DNA of 18,184 nucleotides from NCBI GenBank assembly GCA_002309295.1, contig DBXF01000036.1:141-18324 (forward strand). The letters run 5' to 3'. Each line of letters begins with the position of its first letter. Positions within the stretch are counted from its first letter, which is position 1. Under the pieces are notes generated by a model that was given only the letters and a program-made list of their open reading frames with translations, was not told the origin of the DNA and searched no databases. The stretch is from Bacteroidales bacterium UBA1219 (GTDB lineage: Bacteria; Bacteroidota; Bacteroidia; Bacteroidales; P3). Both the position numbers and the translations under genes were made by a program. Positions 5,997 through 15,272 of the stretch are shown piece after piece.

Positions 5997-8900
5997 ATGC
6001 GAGGGTTGAGACATAGGATAATACGGACATCGCTGCTCCTTCTAGGTACAACGGTTGTGGGTGTCGCTTTGGGCGACACTTTTGCCGTATCGGAGAGCAA
6101 CAACTCGCCGATAACCCTCTCTTCGCAGTCCGAAACTGTTGTCGAGCCCGCCCCTGAACAGCCAGTATCGCAGCCCGCACTGATGACTGTGCAGCAGGAA
6201 ATAACATCGTCCATGGCATCGGGGGATACAGTGCCCAAGGACGCACGTGGCAAGATTGGCGCTAAGGATCCCAAAAATTTCACCACCGAAGTCCAGTACA
6301 ATCCCCAAACCAACGACTATCTGATACTTAAAAAAATTGGCGACATCGTTGTCGACCGCCAGTACATGACTTTCGAGGAGTATCAGAACTACCAGATGGA
6401 GCAGCTGATGCAGAATTATTGGGAGAAAAAGGCTAAAACAGCCGCCCTCAACCAAAGCAGCGGAGGTTCGGGAAATCTTATAGATAACATCCCCGGTTTA
6501 AACAAACTCAACAATGCCCTCGGCTCTTTTCTTGGAAATGATGGCAAGCCTTTGATAGAGATAAATCCCAGCGGCTCCGCTGAACTTACCTTCGCCATCG
6601 TGAACAACAAACGCGAAGACCCTGCCATCGACGTGAACAAACGTAGTGTCACCAATTTCGACTTCGACGAAAATATTCAAATCAACCTCAACGCAAAAAT
6701 CGGCGACCTTCTCGATTTTGACATCAACCAAAACACCCAGGCCGTTTTCGATTTTGAGAACACTCTGAAACTCAAGCACGAAGGCAAGGAAGACGACATA
6801 CTGCAACTTCTCGAAGCAGGAAATATCGCCATGCCTCTCAATACCAAGCTGATACAAGGTAGTCAGAGTCTGTTCGGATTCCATACCAAACTCAAATTTG
6901 GAAAACTAACCATTGACGGGGTTTTCTCTGAACAGAAGACTGAATCGCAAAATCTTCAGGTTCAGGGCGGCGCGCAGACCGAGGAATTCCAGATAAAGGC
7001 CGACGAATACGAGGAAAACCGCCACTTTTTCCTCGCTCAGTATTTCTATGACAACTATAACAAGGCCATGGCCACGCTGCCAGTGCTTAATTCCAATATC
7101 AAAATTATAAAACTCGAAGTGTGGCGCACCAACGTGGGAGCCGCTGTTACCGAAAACCGTAACATTGTGGCTCTTACTGACTTGGGTGAGAAAAATCCCT
7201 ACATGAGCAGTCTTTACAATTCGTCGGGACGCACCATGCCAAGCGACTATTCCAACAATCTGTTCAACGTTATCGACCGTTCCGCAATCCGAAGTGTAAA
7301 CCAGATTACGCCATACTTGCAGAGCAAAGGCTTTGTGTCGGGACGCGACTACGAGAAAGTGGAGAGTGCGCGAAAACTAAACCCCAGCGAATACACCTTC
7401 AACCCGCAGTTGGGTTTCATATCTCTTAATCAAGCACTTAGCGCTGACCAGGTTCTGGCTGTGGCTTTCCAATACCAAGTGATAGGCGACACCACCGTAT
7501 ATCAGGTCGGTGAACTCACCACCGATGGTATTGTTGATCCCAATACATTGGTTGTTAAGCTGTTGAAAAGCACCACCATCAATACCAAGAGTCCGCTTTG
7601 GAAGCTGATGATGAAAAACGTCTACTTCCTGAAAAGCACGCAGATAAGTCCCGACAAGTTCCGTCTGAATGTACTTTACGAGGGCGACGACGGCGGTGTG
7701 ATGACCGGCTATTTCGCCGACGGACCCAAGAAAGGCGTCCCGCTGATAGAGGTCTTCGGTCTCGACCGTATGGATGCCATGCAGTATCCTTACGCCGATG
7801 GTGTGTTCGACTGGCTCGACAACGCCTCCACTGATGCGGGTATCATCCAAGCCTCCACAGGACGTGTGTTCTTCCCCTACGTTGAGCCTTTCGGCAAGGA
7901 TTTGCGTGAGATTTTGGGCGACGATGCGGCGGCAAACAAATACTGTTTCGATTCGCTTTACACCCTTACTAAAACCCTTGCCCAGCAGTATCCCGACAAG
8001 GATAAATATTACCTCGAAGGAAGCTACTCCACGGCCATGAGCGGTGAAATATCGCTTGGTTTCAACATCCCGGAAGGCTCCGTTAAAGTCACAGCAGGCG
8101 GTATTCCGCTTGTCGAAGGTGTGGACTACACCGTGGACTATATGATGGGTAAGGTGCGTATCATCAACGAAAGTGTGCTGAGCTCAGGTACTCCCATAAG
8201 TATCTCCAGCGAGAGTAACTCGTTCAGTATGATGACGAAACGTATGATGGGAATGCACCTCAACTACGAATTTAACCCGAAATTCAACCTCGGTGCCACG
8301 ATACTCAACCTACATCAAAAGCCGCTTACGCAGAAAAACAACTTCGGTGACGAGCCTCTAAACAACACCATCTGGGGACTCGACCTCTCTTTAGAGCACG
8401 ACTTGCCGTTCCTCACCAAAGCCATCGACTGGCTGCCGGGTATCAGCACCAAAGAAATGTCGAAACTCACTCTCAATTCCGAATTTGCACATTTCATTCC
8501 CGGTATGTCGAACACCGGAGAAAAGGGCACTTCGTATATCGATGATTTTGAGGGAGCCAAATCGGGTATCGACCTGAAAAACGTGGCAAGCTGGCATCTG
8601 GCAAGCACCCCGCAGGACTACAACACTCCCAATCCCATGTTCCCCGAAACACGCTTGGGGTCGGGACTGGAATACGGTTTCAACCGTGCCCGTCTGGCAT
8701 GGTACCGCATCGACGACATTTTCTACAGCAGCAATTCGCCATCTAACATCGGCGATGCCGACCGCTCACAGCCCTACGCCCGTCGTATCTCCGAGCAGGA
8801 GGTGTTCCCAAACAAGGAGCTGGCGGCAGGTGAAACCACCAACATCTACGAACTCAACCTTGCTTTTTATCCCGACGAGAAAGGTCCGTACAATTACGAT

Positions 8901-11900
8901 GTCAACGGCATGAACAGCGACGGCAAGCTGGAAAATCCTGCTTCGCGCTGGGGCGGAATAATGCGTCGCCTGGACTACACCGATTTCGAGACACAGAACA
9001 TCGAAACCATCGAGTTCTGGCTGATGGACCCCTTTATCGACAACCCCAACCACTCTGGCGGAAAGCTCTATTTCAACCTTGGCGATATTTCGGAAGATAT
9101 TTTGCGCGATGGACGCAAATTCTTCGAAAACGGACTTCCCACCACCAGCGAGATTATCAACGTGGACACCACTATTTGGGGCCGTGTGCCAACCATTCAG
9201 TCGGTGGTGAACGCTTTCGACAACGACGAGGACGCCCGTGTGCGTCAGGACATCGGCTACGACGGTCTCAGCAGCAGCGACGAACGCACTTTCTTCGATA
9301 CCTACCTGCAAGCGGTAGCACAGCGTTTCGGAACACAGTCCCCCGCTTACCTCAACGCCTACAACGACCCATCCAACGACGATTTTACATATTTCCGCAG
9401 CACACGCTACGACAATGCCAACATAAAAATCACCGACCGCTACAAATACTACAACAACGCCGAAGGCAACTCGGCACCATCTGGCAGCAGTGGAGAGGAC
9501 TATCCCACCGCAGCCACCTCGTACCCCAACGGCGAGGATATCAACAACGACAACACCCTCAGCGAAAGCGAAAACTACTACCAGTACAGCATCGACCTGT
9601 CGCCAGAAAATATGGTGATAGGGCAGAACTATATCACTGATATTCAGGAAGCACAGAATATAAAACTCCCCGACGGAAGCACCGCCACTTGCAAATGGTA
9701 CCAGTTCAAGATTCCCGTGCGCAGTCCCGAAAAGAAAGTGGGAAGCATCGAAGGCTACCAGTCGATTCGTTTTATGCGTATGTTCATGCGCGAGTTCAGC
9801 GAGCCTATTATCCTGCGTTTCGCCACTTTGGAACTCGTTTACGGCACATGGCGCAAGTACGAACAAGACCTCTACGAGCCTGGCGATTACTCCGGCGGCG
9901 ACGCCAACACTCAATTCACCACCTCTACTGTGAACATCGAGGAAAACGGCTACCGTTCGCCTGTTCCTTACGTTTTGCCTCCGGGCATCGACCGTGAGGA
10001 GTGGTACAGCAACTCGTCGTACTATCAGATGAACGAGCAGTCGTTGCAGATGACGGTTTCCGAGCTGGGTTCCGGCGACGCCCGCGCCATCTACAAAAAC
10101 GCTGCCTACGACCTGCGCTATTTCGGTTCGCTGAAGATGTTCGTCCATGCCGAGAAACTCAACGAAACCGACAACCTCAAGGACGGCGACCTCACGCTCT
10201 TTGTGCGTTTGGGTAACGACTTCACCAAAAACTACTACGAGTACGAGCTCCCGCTGAAACTCACCCCCTGGGGCACAAGTATGAGCGAGGACGATGTGAT
10301 TTGGCCCGAAGACAACAATGTGGAGATAGACCTCGAAAAGCTGGTGGCAGTGAAAGAAAACCGCAACAAGCAGATACGTTCGGGAAACACCGACTATTCG
10401 CAGAATGACATTTATTTCGAACGCGACGGCGGCAAGAAATACTCCGTGCTGGGAACGCCAAACATCGGTGCCGTGAAGGTGATAATGATAGGCGTTCGCA
10501 ATCCCCGCAAACAGTCGATGGGCGACGGCAACGACATGCTTCCCAAGTCGGCGATAGTATGGGTTAACGAGCTGCGCCTGGGCGATTTCAGCCGTAAGAG
10601 TGGCATAGCCGCCATGGCTTTGGCACGTACCAATCTCGCCGACATTGGCGACCTATCCCTCTATGGCGCCTACACTTCGTCGCGTTTCGGCTCTTTGGAA
10701 CAGAATATCAGCGACTTGGACGGACTCAACAACACCAATGTCGAAGTGGCCTTGAACCTCGACCTCGACAAGTTCCTGCCCGAAACGTGGGGCTTGAAGA
10801 TTCCTTTCCATTTCGACCACTCCACACAGATAGGCACTCCCGAATACAACCCTCTCGACCCCGACGTCAACCTGCGTCGTGACATACGCTCGTATCAGAC
10901 TTCCGAGGAACGCGACTCCATACGCAATATGACACGCGAACACCTCTCGCGCACCAACATCAACCTTGTTAACCTTCACAAGGAACGCACAGGCAAGGGC
11001 ACAACCTCCACGCCACATTTCTATGAAATAGAGAACTTCAATTTCTCCTACGCTTTCTCAGGCGAGAAACAATCGGATGTGGATGTGGAATATTACGACA
11101 AGAAACAGCACCGCGGCGGATTTACCTACACTTTCTCGCAAACGCCCACGCAACTTAAACCTTTCGATAAAATGAAATTGTTTAAGAACAAGCACCTCAG
11201 GTTTATACGCGATCTTAATTTCTACTACCAGCCCAAGAGCATGTCGTTCCGTACCGAGGTGTTCCGCGATTTTCAGGAGACTAAACTGCGCAACAAGAGC
11301 GCCGGCGACATCATCATCAAGCCCACTTTCTACAAGCAGTTTACCTGGGAGCGTGTTTACAACCTGCAATACGACTTTTCCAAGACATTGCATTTCCAAT
11401 ACGACGCCACCGCCAACGCCGACGTTGAGGAGCCTATGGGCAAAATCGACACCCGCACCAAAAACGACTCCGTTTGGCAAAGCGTGCTGGAGTTCGGCCG
11501 TATGAGAAATTTCGAACAAAAAGTCACAGTAAAATGGGATTTCCCCATCGAGCGTTTCCCATATCTCGATTTCCTGCGCACGCCGCTTACCTACGAAGCC
11601 AAATACATGTTCACGGGCAGCACACCGGCCACACAGAGTCTTGGCAATACTATCGAGAACACCCGCATCGCCACTGCTTCTGTGAACGGCACCATGAAAA
11701 CCCTTTACGACAAGTTTAAATTCATAAAGAACGCCTACCAGCCAAAACCCTCCAAGGATGCCAAAGGCAACGACCGTTTCGGCAAGGGTAACGGACCCAA
11801 CGACAAGAACAAGGATAAAGGAAAAGACAAGGACAAGAAAGACCAAAAGCGTGGCAAGGACAAGGATAAAAAAGATAAAGACAAAGACAAAGCAAGTCTC

Positions 11901-13349
11901 GAAACCAAGACCGACTCCATTGCCGATTCCACCAAGGAATCCAAGTTTTTGGAGATCCTTCGCGAGGTGGGCTATTTCTCAATACGTGCCGTTACCGGAC
12001 TCAAGACTTTCTCGGTGAAATACACCTTGTCCGAAGGCACTCTTATCCCCGGCTTTATGCCCGAAGCCACTATTTTGGGCATGGACAACAAAAACCTGTG
12101 GTCGCCGGGACTGGCCTTTGTGTTCGGCGGACAGGGCGACATAGTGGCCGGACTTCTGGAAAACGACTATCTGTCGAAAGATACCTTGCTCAACGCCGCC
12201 CACATGGTGAAATCCAACGATGTGCTTGCAATTCAGGCTAATGTGGAACCAATCCGCGACCTGAAAATCGACATCAGTTTTACACGTAATTTCACATCTC
12301 AGGGCTCGTGGTATTATAAATATAACAACGACCTTGGGTACATCGATGGCCCGCTCTCGCCGACGCGCTTCGGCTCGTACTCCACAACTATCTGCATGTT
12401 CAACACCGCTTTCGACGACCCCGATGCCCTGTTCAGCCAGTTCCTAGAAAACCGCGCAGTGGTGGCCAACCGTCTGGCGGCCATCAACCCCGACCCATAC
12501 ACCGACGAGGCTATCCTCGACACCCTCAGCGGATTGGTGTTCCCGGGCGGCTACAGTCCCAACTCGCAGCAGGTGCTTATGACATCGTTCCTCGCCACCT
12601 ATCTCGGCCGCGACGTGCATACCATGGGTTTCTCGCCCTTCCTCGGTTTCCCGCTGCCTAACTGGAGTATAACTTACAATGGATTGAACAAGGTGGAATT
12701 CCTGAAAAAGTGGTTCACCAACATATCCTTCTCGCACCGCTACAACTCCACATACTCCGTCAGCAATTACACCACCGACATGGCCATCTCCAACATCGAC
12801 AATTACGACTACGGCATGGAAACGGTGCTCAACGCCTCCAACGACTTCATCCCCAAGGAGAGCATCGACCAGATACAGCTCACCGAGCAGTTCAATCCCT
12901 TCCTTAAAGTGGATGTGGTGATGGTCAACAGCATCCAATTTAATATTGCATATCAGCGCGCCCGCACACTGTCGCTCAGCTTCTCCAACAACCAGCTTAC
13001 CGAGATGAGCCGCGACGGATTCACCATAGGGGCTGGCTACCGTATCAAGGACGTGTCGTTCACCATCACCACCGGACAGAAAACCCACAACCTCAAGAGC
13101 GACATCGTGATACAGGCCAACCTGTCGTATAACCAGAACAAGAGCCAGATACGAAAGATAGCACAGAATACCTCGCAGATTTCGTCGGGTTCCGAAGTGT
13201 GGACGGGAGGACTCTCGGCCGAATACGCCCTCACCCAGTCGCTTACCGTGCGTGCGTTCTTTGAAACCACCATCAACCGTCCGTTCATCTCCAACTCGTA
13301 CCCCAACTCCACCACCAAGGGCGGTATCACGGTTAGATTCTCTTTTTAA
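5997..13349 (+). CDS. sprA: Type IX secretion outer-membrane translocon SprA (Sov)
   Basis: SprA is the giant outer-membrane barrel through which type IX secretion cargo passes; the Flavobacterium homologue is a 36-strand barrel with PorV and plug partners. The product here is 2450 residues, in the family's normal range. It starts with a basic, hydrophobic signal peptide (TSLLLLGTTVVGVAL). Family-typical segments include YIDDFEGAKSGIDLKN near residue 847, GDISEDILRDGRKFFENGLP at 1029-1048 and IGTPEYNPLDPDVNL around 1615. The C-terminus ends KGGITVRFSF, with the terminal Phe expected of a BAM-inserted barrel. Residues 1920-1965 form an unusual Lys/Asp-rich stretch. No signs of truncation or frameshift. 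Its presence implies a working type IX system, although no other component lies in this window. Confidence -1.
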   Translation: MRGLRHRIIRTSLLLLGTTVVGVALGDTFAVSESNNSPITLSSQSETVVEPAPEQPVSQPALMTVQQEITSSMASGDTVPKDARGKIGAKDPKNFTTEVQYNPQTNDYLILKKIGDIVVDRQYMTFEEYQNYQMEQLMQNYWEKKAKTAALNQSSGGSGNLIDNIPGLNKLNNALGSFLGNDGKPLIEINPSGSAELTFAIVNNKREDPAIDVNKRSVTNFDFDENIQINLNAKIGDLLDFDINQNTQAVFDFENTLKLKHEGKEDDILQLLEAGNIAMPLNTKLIQGSQSLFGFHTKLKFGKLTIDGVFSEQKTESQNLQVQGGAQTEEFQIKADEYEENRHFFLAQYFYDNYNKAMATLPVLNSNIKIIKLEVWRTNVGAAVTENRNIVALTDLGEKNPYMSSLYNSSGRTMPSDYSNNLFNVIDRSAIRSVNQITPYLQSKGFVSGRDYEKVESARKLNPSEYTFNPQLGFISLNQALSADQVLAVAFQYQVIGDTTVYQVGELTTDGIVDPNTLVVKLLKSTTINTKSPLWKLMMKNVYFLKSTQISPDKFRLNVLYEGDDGGVMTGYFADGPKKGVPLIEVFGLDRMDAMQYPYADGVFDWLDNASTDAGIIQASTGRVFFPYVEPFGKDLREILGDDAAANKYCFDSLYTLTKTLAQQYPDKDKYYLEGSYSTAMSGEISLGFNIPEGSVKVTAGGIPLVEGVDYTVDYMMGKVRIINESVLSSGTPISISSESNSFSMMTKRMMGMHLNYEFNPKFNLGATILNLHQKPLTQKNNFGDEPLNNTIWGLDLSLEHDLPFLTKAIDWLPGISTKEMSKLTLNSEFAHFIPGMSNTGEKGTSYIDDFEGAKSGIDLKNVASWHLASTPQDYNTPNPMFPETRLGSGLEYGFNRARLAWYRIDDIFYSSNSPSNIGDADRSQPYARRISEQEVFPNKELAAGETTNIYELNLAFYPDEKGPYNYDVNGMNSDGKLENPASRWGGIMRRLDYTDFETQNIETIEFWLMDPFIDNPNHSGGKLYFNLGDISEDILRDGRKFFENGLPTTSEIINVDTTIWGRVPTIQSVVNAFDNDEDARVRQDIGYDGLSSSDERTFFDTYLQAVAQRFGTQSPAYLNAYNDPSNDDFTYFRSTRYDNANIKITDRYKYYNNAEGNSAPSGSSGEDYPTAATSYPNGEDINNDNTLSESENYYQYSIDLSPENMVIGQNYITDIQEAQNIKLPDGSTATCKWYQFKIPVRSPEKKVGSIEGYQSIRFMRMFMREFSEPIILRFATLELVYGTWRKYEQDLYEPGDYSGGDANTQFTTSTVNIEENGYRSPVPYVLPPGIDREEWYSNSSYYQMNEQSLQMTVSELGSGDARAIYKNAAYDLRYFGSLKMFVHAEKLNETDNLKDGDLTLFVRLGNDFTKNYYEYELPLKLTPWGTSMSEDDVIWPEDNNVEIDLEKLVAVKENRNKQIRSGNTDYSQNDIYFERDGGKKYSVLGTPNIGAVKVIMIGVRNPRKQSMGDGNDMLPKSAIVWVNELRLGDFSRKSGIAAMALARTNLADIGDLSLYGAYTSSRFGSLEQNISDLDGLNNTNVEVALNLDLDKFLPETWGLKIPFHFDHSTQIGTPEYNPLDPDVNLRRDIRSYQTSEERDSIRNMTREHLSRTNINLVNLHKERTGKGTTSTPHFYEIENFNFSYAFSGEKQSDVDVEYYDKKQHRGGFTYTFSQTPTQLKPFDKMKLFKNKHLRFIRDLNFYYQPKSMSFRTEVFRDFQETKLRNKSAGDIIIKPTFYKQFTWERVYNLQYDFSKTLHFQYDATANADVEEPMGKIDTRTKNDSVWQSVLEFGRMRNFEQKVTVKWDFPIERFPYLDFLRTPLTYEAKYMFTGSTPATQSLGNTIENTRIATASVNGTMKTLYDKFKFIKNAYQPKPSKDAKGNDRFGKGNGPNDKNKDKGKDKDKKDQKRGKDKDKKDKDKDKASLETKTDSIADSTKESKFLEILREVGYFSIRAVTGLKTFSVKYTLSEGTLIPGFMPEATILGMDNKNLWSPGLAFVFGGQGDIVAGLLENDYLSKDTLLNAAHMVKSNDVLAIQANVEPIRDLKIDISFTRNFTSQGSWYYKYNNDLGYIDGPLSPTRFGSYSTTICMFNTAFDDPDALFSQFLENRAVVANRLAAINPDPYTDEAILDTLSGLVFPGGYSPNSQQVLMTSFLATYLGRDVHTMGFSPFLGFPLPNWSITYNGLNKVEFLKKWFTNISFSHRYNSTYSVSNYTTDMAISNIDNYDYGMETVLNASNDFIPKESIDQIQLTEQFNPFLKVDVVMVNSIQFNIAYQRARTLSLSFSNNQLTEMSRDGFTIGAGYRIKDVSFTITTGQKTHNLKSDIVIQANLSYNQNKSQIRKIAQNTSQISSGSEVWTGGLSAEYALTQSLTVRAFFETTINRPFISNSYPNSTTKGGITVRFSF
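11754..11891 (+). repeat. Lys/Asp-rich low-complexity insert in sprA
   Basis: Residues 1920-1965 of SprA consist mostly of Lys, Asp, Gly and Asn, with repeated KDK and DKDK dipeptides. At DNA level, from about 11805, AARGAY hexamers recur, forming an imperfect 6-bp microsatellite. It sits between barrel-type segments, so it is probably a soluble loop. Length change in steps of two residues by slippage would keep the frame. Confidence -1.
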
Positions 13350-13375
13350 TGAAAAGAACTGAAACATAATAAATT

Positions 13376-13831
13376 ATGGAAGAAGAAATAATAATTCAAA
13401 ACCCGACTCAACCGACGCCGATGTCCGTGCCGGCCGTTGACGAAGGCCGCGGGGCATTGCGCAAGAGCGGAAAACTTATGCTCATCGCTGCCATAGTGCA
13501 GAGCGTATTGGTAATGGGACTCTATATCGGAGGTATCCTAGCGGGAAATGTCTTTTTAAGGATGTACGATTATTTGTATGTCCCATTCGAAACCTTGACG
13601 GCTATATATATGTTGATGATAGCTTCCGCGCTGTTGCTTGTGCCCCCCACGGCTCTTATGTTCTGCTATACGTTTTCGGCACGCAAAGCGGCCAACGGCA
13701 ACGAAAAAGCCCTCGTCCGTTCTACAAAGCACATCAAGACCTATTTCATGATTTCGGCTATAATGACTATGGTGGCATTGTTTGCCATGTTTGTGATAAT
13801 GCTGTTTCATTTGTGGATTAACTCACTTTAA
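13376..13831 (+). CDS. Small integral membrane protein, paralogue 1 of 4 (DUF5362-like)
   Basis: A 151-residue protein with a soluble acidic/Pro-rich N-tail (1-30), then hydrophobic segments at about 33-55, 73-101 and 122-147. After the second segment comes a short basic loop, ARKAANGNEKALVRSTKHIK, leading into the last helix. This loop plus helix is shared with the three following genes and resembles the small Bacteroidota membrane family DUF5362; that name is given from memory. Starts 26 bp after the sprA stop on the same strand, so it may be co-transcribed. No catalytic motif or signal peptide is seen and the function is unknown. Confidence -1.
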   Translation: MEEEIIIQNPTQPTPMSVPAVDEGRGALRKSGKLMLIAAIVQSVLVMGLYIGGILAGNVFLRMYDYLYVPFETLTAIYMLMIASALLLVPPTALMFCYTFSARKAANGNEKALVRSTKHIKTYFMISAIMTMVALFAMFVIMLFHLWINSL

Positions 13832-13836
13832 ACCTG

Positions 13837-14250
13837 ATGATTATGGAAAATAATATGGAAAAAGACCAAATAGGGACAATGCTGCCCGACCAATCGCGTA
13901 AAATGCTTGCCAAAGCCGGACGCTGGGGCTTGATTTTCGGCATATTGTTTCTGCTGATGGCCCTGTTGCTGTTGCGCTATGTGTGTACCGATGCCATAGA
14001 CGCTTTCGGCTTTCGGCTTAGTTTGTTGGTTATGTGTGTTTTGGCTGTGGTTTTTGCCATAATAACCATCGTTACGGCAGCATCCATCCGCCGCATGGCA
14101 AAACGTTTGCTCTCAACCACCGACCCGGACGCCTATACTTTGGCGATGCGCAAACTCTCCACATACATAACAACCAGCATAGTTTATATGATTGCCAATA
14201 TGATTTGTGTTGTGTGGTTTTTGGTTAGTTTGTTTATTGTGGAGTATTAA
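13837..14250 (+). CDS. Small integral membrane protein, paralogue 2 of 4 (DUF5362-like)
   Basis: A 137-residue protein starting at ATG 13837; a second ATG at 13843 gives MENNMEKDQ and may be the true start. Hydrophobic segments lie at about 30-49, 60-82 and 108-135. The loop MAKRLLSTTDPDAYTLAMRK before the last helix corresponds to the loop in the other three copies (basic residues, a small polar turn with Asp, then an amphipathic helix ending in K-x-x-x-Y). The gap to the previous gene is only 5 to 11 bp, suggesting coupled translation. Function unknown. Confidence -1.
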   Translation: MIMENNMEKDQIGTMLPDQSRKMLAKAGRWGLIFGILFLLMALLLLRYVCTDAIDAFGFRLSLLVMCVLAVVFAIITIVTAASIRRMAKRLLSTTDPDAYTLAMRKLSTYITTSIVYMIANMICVVWFLVSLFIVEY

Positions 14251-14285
14251 ATTTACGCTGTCGGTTAATAATACTGGAATCTGAT

Positions 14286-14729
14286 ATGGAATTACCAAAC
14301 ACGCCCGAAAATCCCGTGCCGCTAGTGCTGAGCGAGGCGGGAGTGGAGAGCTTGGCCGGAGCGGCTACGTGGTCGCGCATCTTTGCCATAATAGGCATAG
14401 TGTTTCTGTGCCTTTATGTCCCTTTGATGTTCTGTCTCTCCCTGATAATGGTTGTGATGATTATCCCGCCGGTTGTCGTTATGGGTTTTTATCTTCTGTG
14501 TCAGGTGATAATACTTTTGCCGCTGTCCATATTTCCCGCAATAATGTTGTTCCGCCATTCGCTAAACGCCCGTCTTGCGGCCGACAACTGCGATGGAGAA
14601 CGTTTCGAGCGTGCCTCGCAAAATGTGAAATTGCTATCGAAATACGTGGGCATCTCGCTGATAGTCTCAATCTTACTAACGGTGGCTTATTGGGGAATTC
14701 TTGCTTGGATGGTCGTTTCTAGCATCTAA
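14286..14729 (+). CDS. Small integral membrane protein, paralogue 3 of 4 (DUF5362-like)
   Basis: A 147-residue protein with a soluble N-tail (1-28) and the most hydrophobic centre of the four: about 30-88 is nearly continuous and could hold two or three helices, with a last one at 118-145. The loop LNARLAADNCDGERFERASQ followed by NVKLLSKYVGISL matches the paralogue pattern. It begins 35 bp after the preceding stop. No enzyme motif is visible and function is unknown. Confidence -1.
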   Translation: MELPNTPENPVPLVLSEAGVESLAGAATWSRIFAIIGIVFLCLYVPLMFCLSLIMVVMIIPPVVVMGFYLLCQVIILLPLSIFPAIMLFRHSLNARLAADNCDGERFERASQNVKLLSKYVGISLIVSILLTVAYWGILAWMVVSSI

Positions 14730-14744
14730 TTAATTTTGAAAACT

Positions 14745-15185
14745 ATGGAACACCAGCTTGAAACACAGGAAAGAATTGTGGAGATCACCCCAAAAGCCGA
14801 GCGGCATCTGTCGAAGACTGCCGGTTGGGTGTTGTTCATGGCTATTGCCAATGCAATACCTTTGTCGGCAGTGGTTATTGTATTTGTCGCTTTTGCAGCA
14901 AAGTACCCTATCCCTTTGAATTACAAGAATGTTTTATGTGGCGTACTGTTCCTTTTTCCGTTTCTGCTGGATGTGGCGGTGACTTACAATGCGTTCACCT
15001 ACAGCATTTTGGTTAAAAAAGCTATAAACTGTCGCGACAATTCGGCTTTGGACGGAGCCATGGCCAACAAAAGGCTGTTTTGGAAACATCTGTCGTTGCT
15101 TATGGTGGTGTCGATGGCCTTTCTAATTGTCGTTATAGTGTGGCTTGTGTGGTATTTTTATCACGAATCGCTCGATATTTTTTGA
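14745..15185 (+). CDS. Small integral membrane protein, paralogue 4 of 4 (DUF5362-like)
   Basis: The start is taken at ATG 14745 (146 residues) rather than the in-frame TTG at 14736, because the ATG gives MEHQLETQER, like the acidic N-tails of its paralogues. Hydrophobic segments are at about 27-52, 63-90 and 114-138. The loop VKKAINCRDNSALDGAMANK precedes the last helix as in the other copies. It is the last gene before the bidirectional terminator at 15223-15251, so the cluster ends here. Function unknown; divergence among the four copies suggests distinct roles rather than dosage. Confidence -1.
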   Translation: MEHQLETQERIVEITPKAERHLSKTAGWVLFMAIANAIPLSAVVIVFVAFAAKYPIPLNYKNVLCGVLFLFPFLLDVAVTYNAFTYSILVKKAINCRDNSALDGAMANKRLFWKHLSLLMVVSMAFLIVVIVWLVWYFYHESLDIF

Positions 15186-15222
15186 TTATTCCGATGCAGG
15201 ATTAGACCGCATCTCATACTAA

Positions 15223-15251
15223 AAAAGGCAGACCGCTGTGGCCTGCCTTTT
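15223..15251. terminator. Bidirectional intrinsic terminator
   Basis: A perfect 9-bp stem, AAAAGGCAG (15223-15231) with CTGCCTTTT (15243-15251), and an 11-base loop that can add a CC/GG pair. The stem ends in T4 on the + strand and T6 on the - strand. It lies between two convergent genes (the last membrane protein and the POT transporter), where a two-way terminator is expected. Confidence -1.
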
Positions 15252-15272
15252 GTGTTATATACCTGTCAGGTG

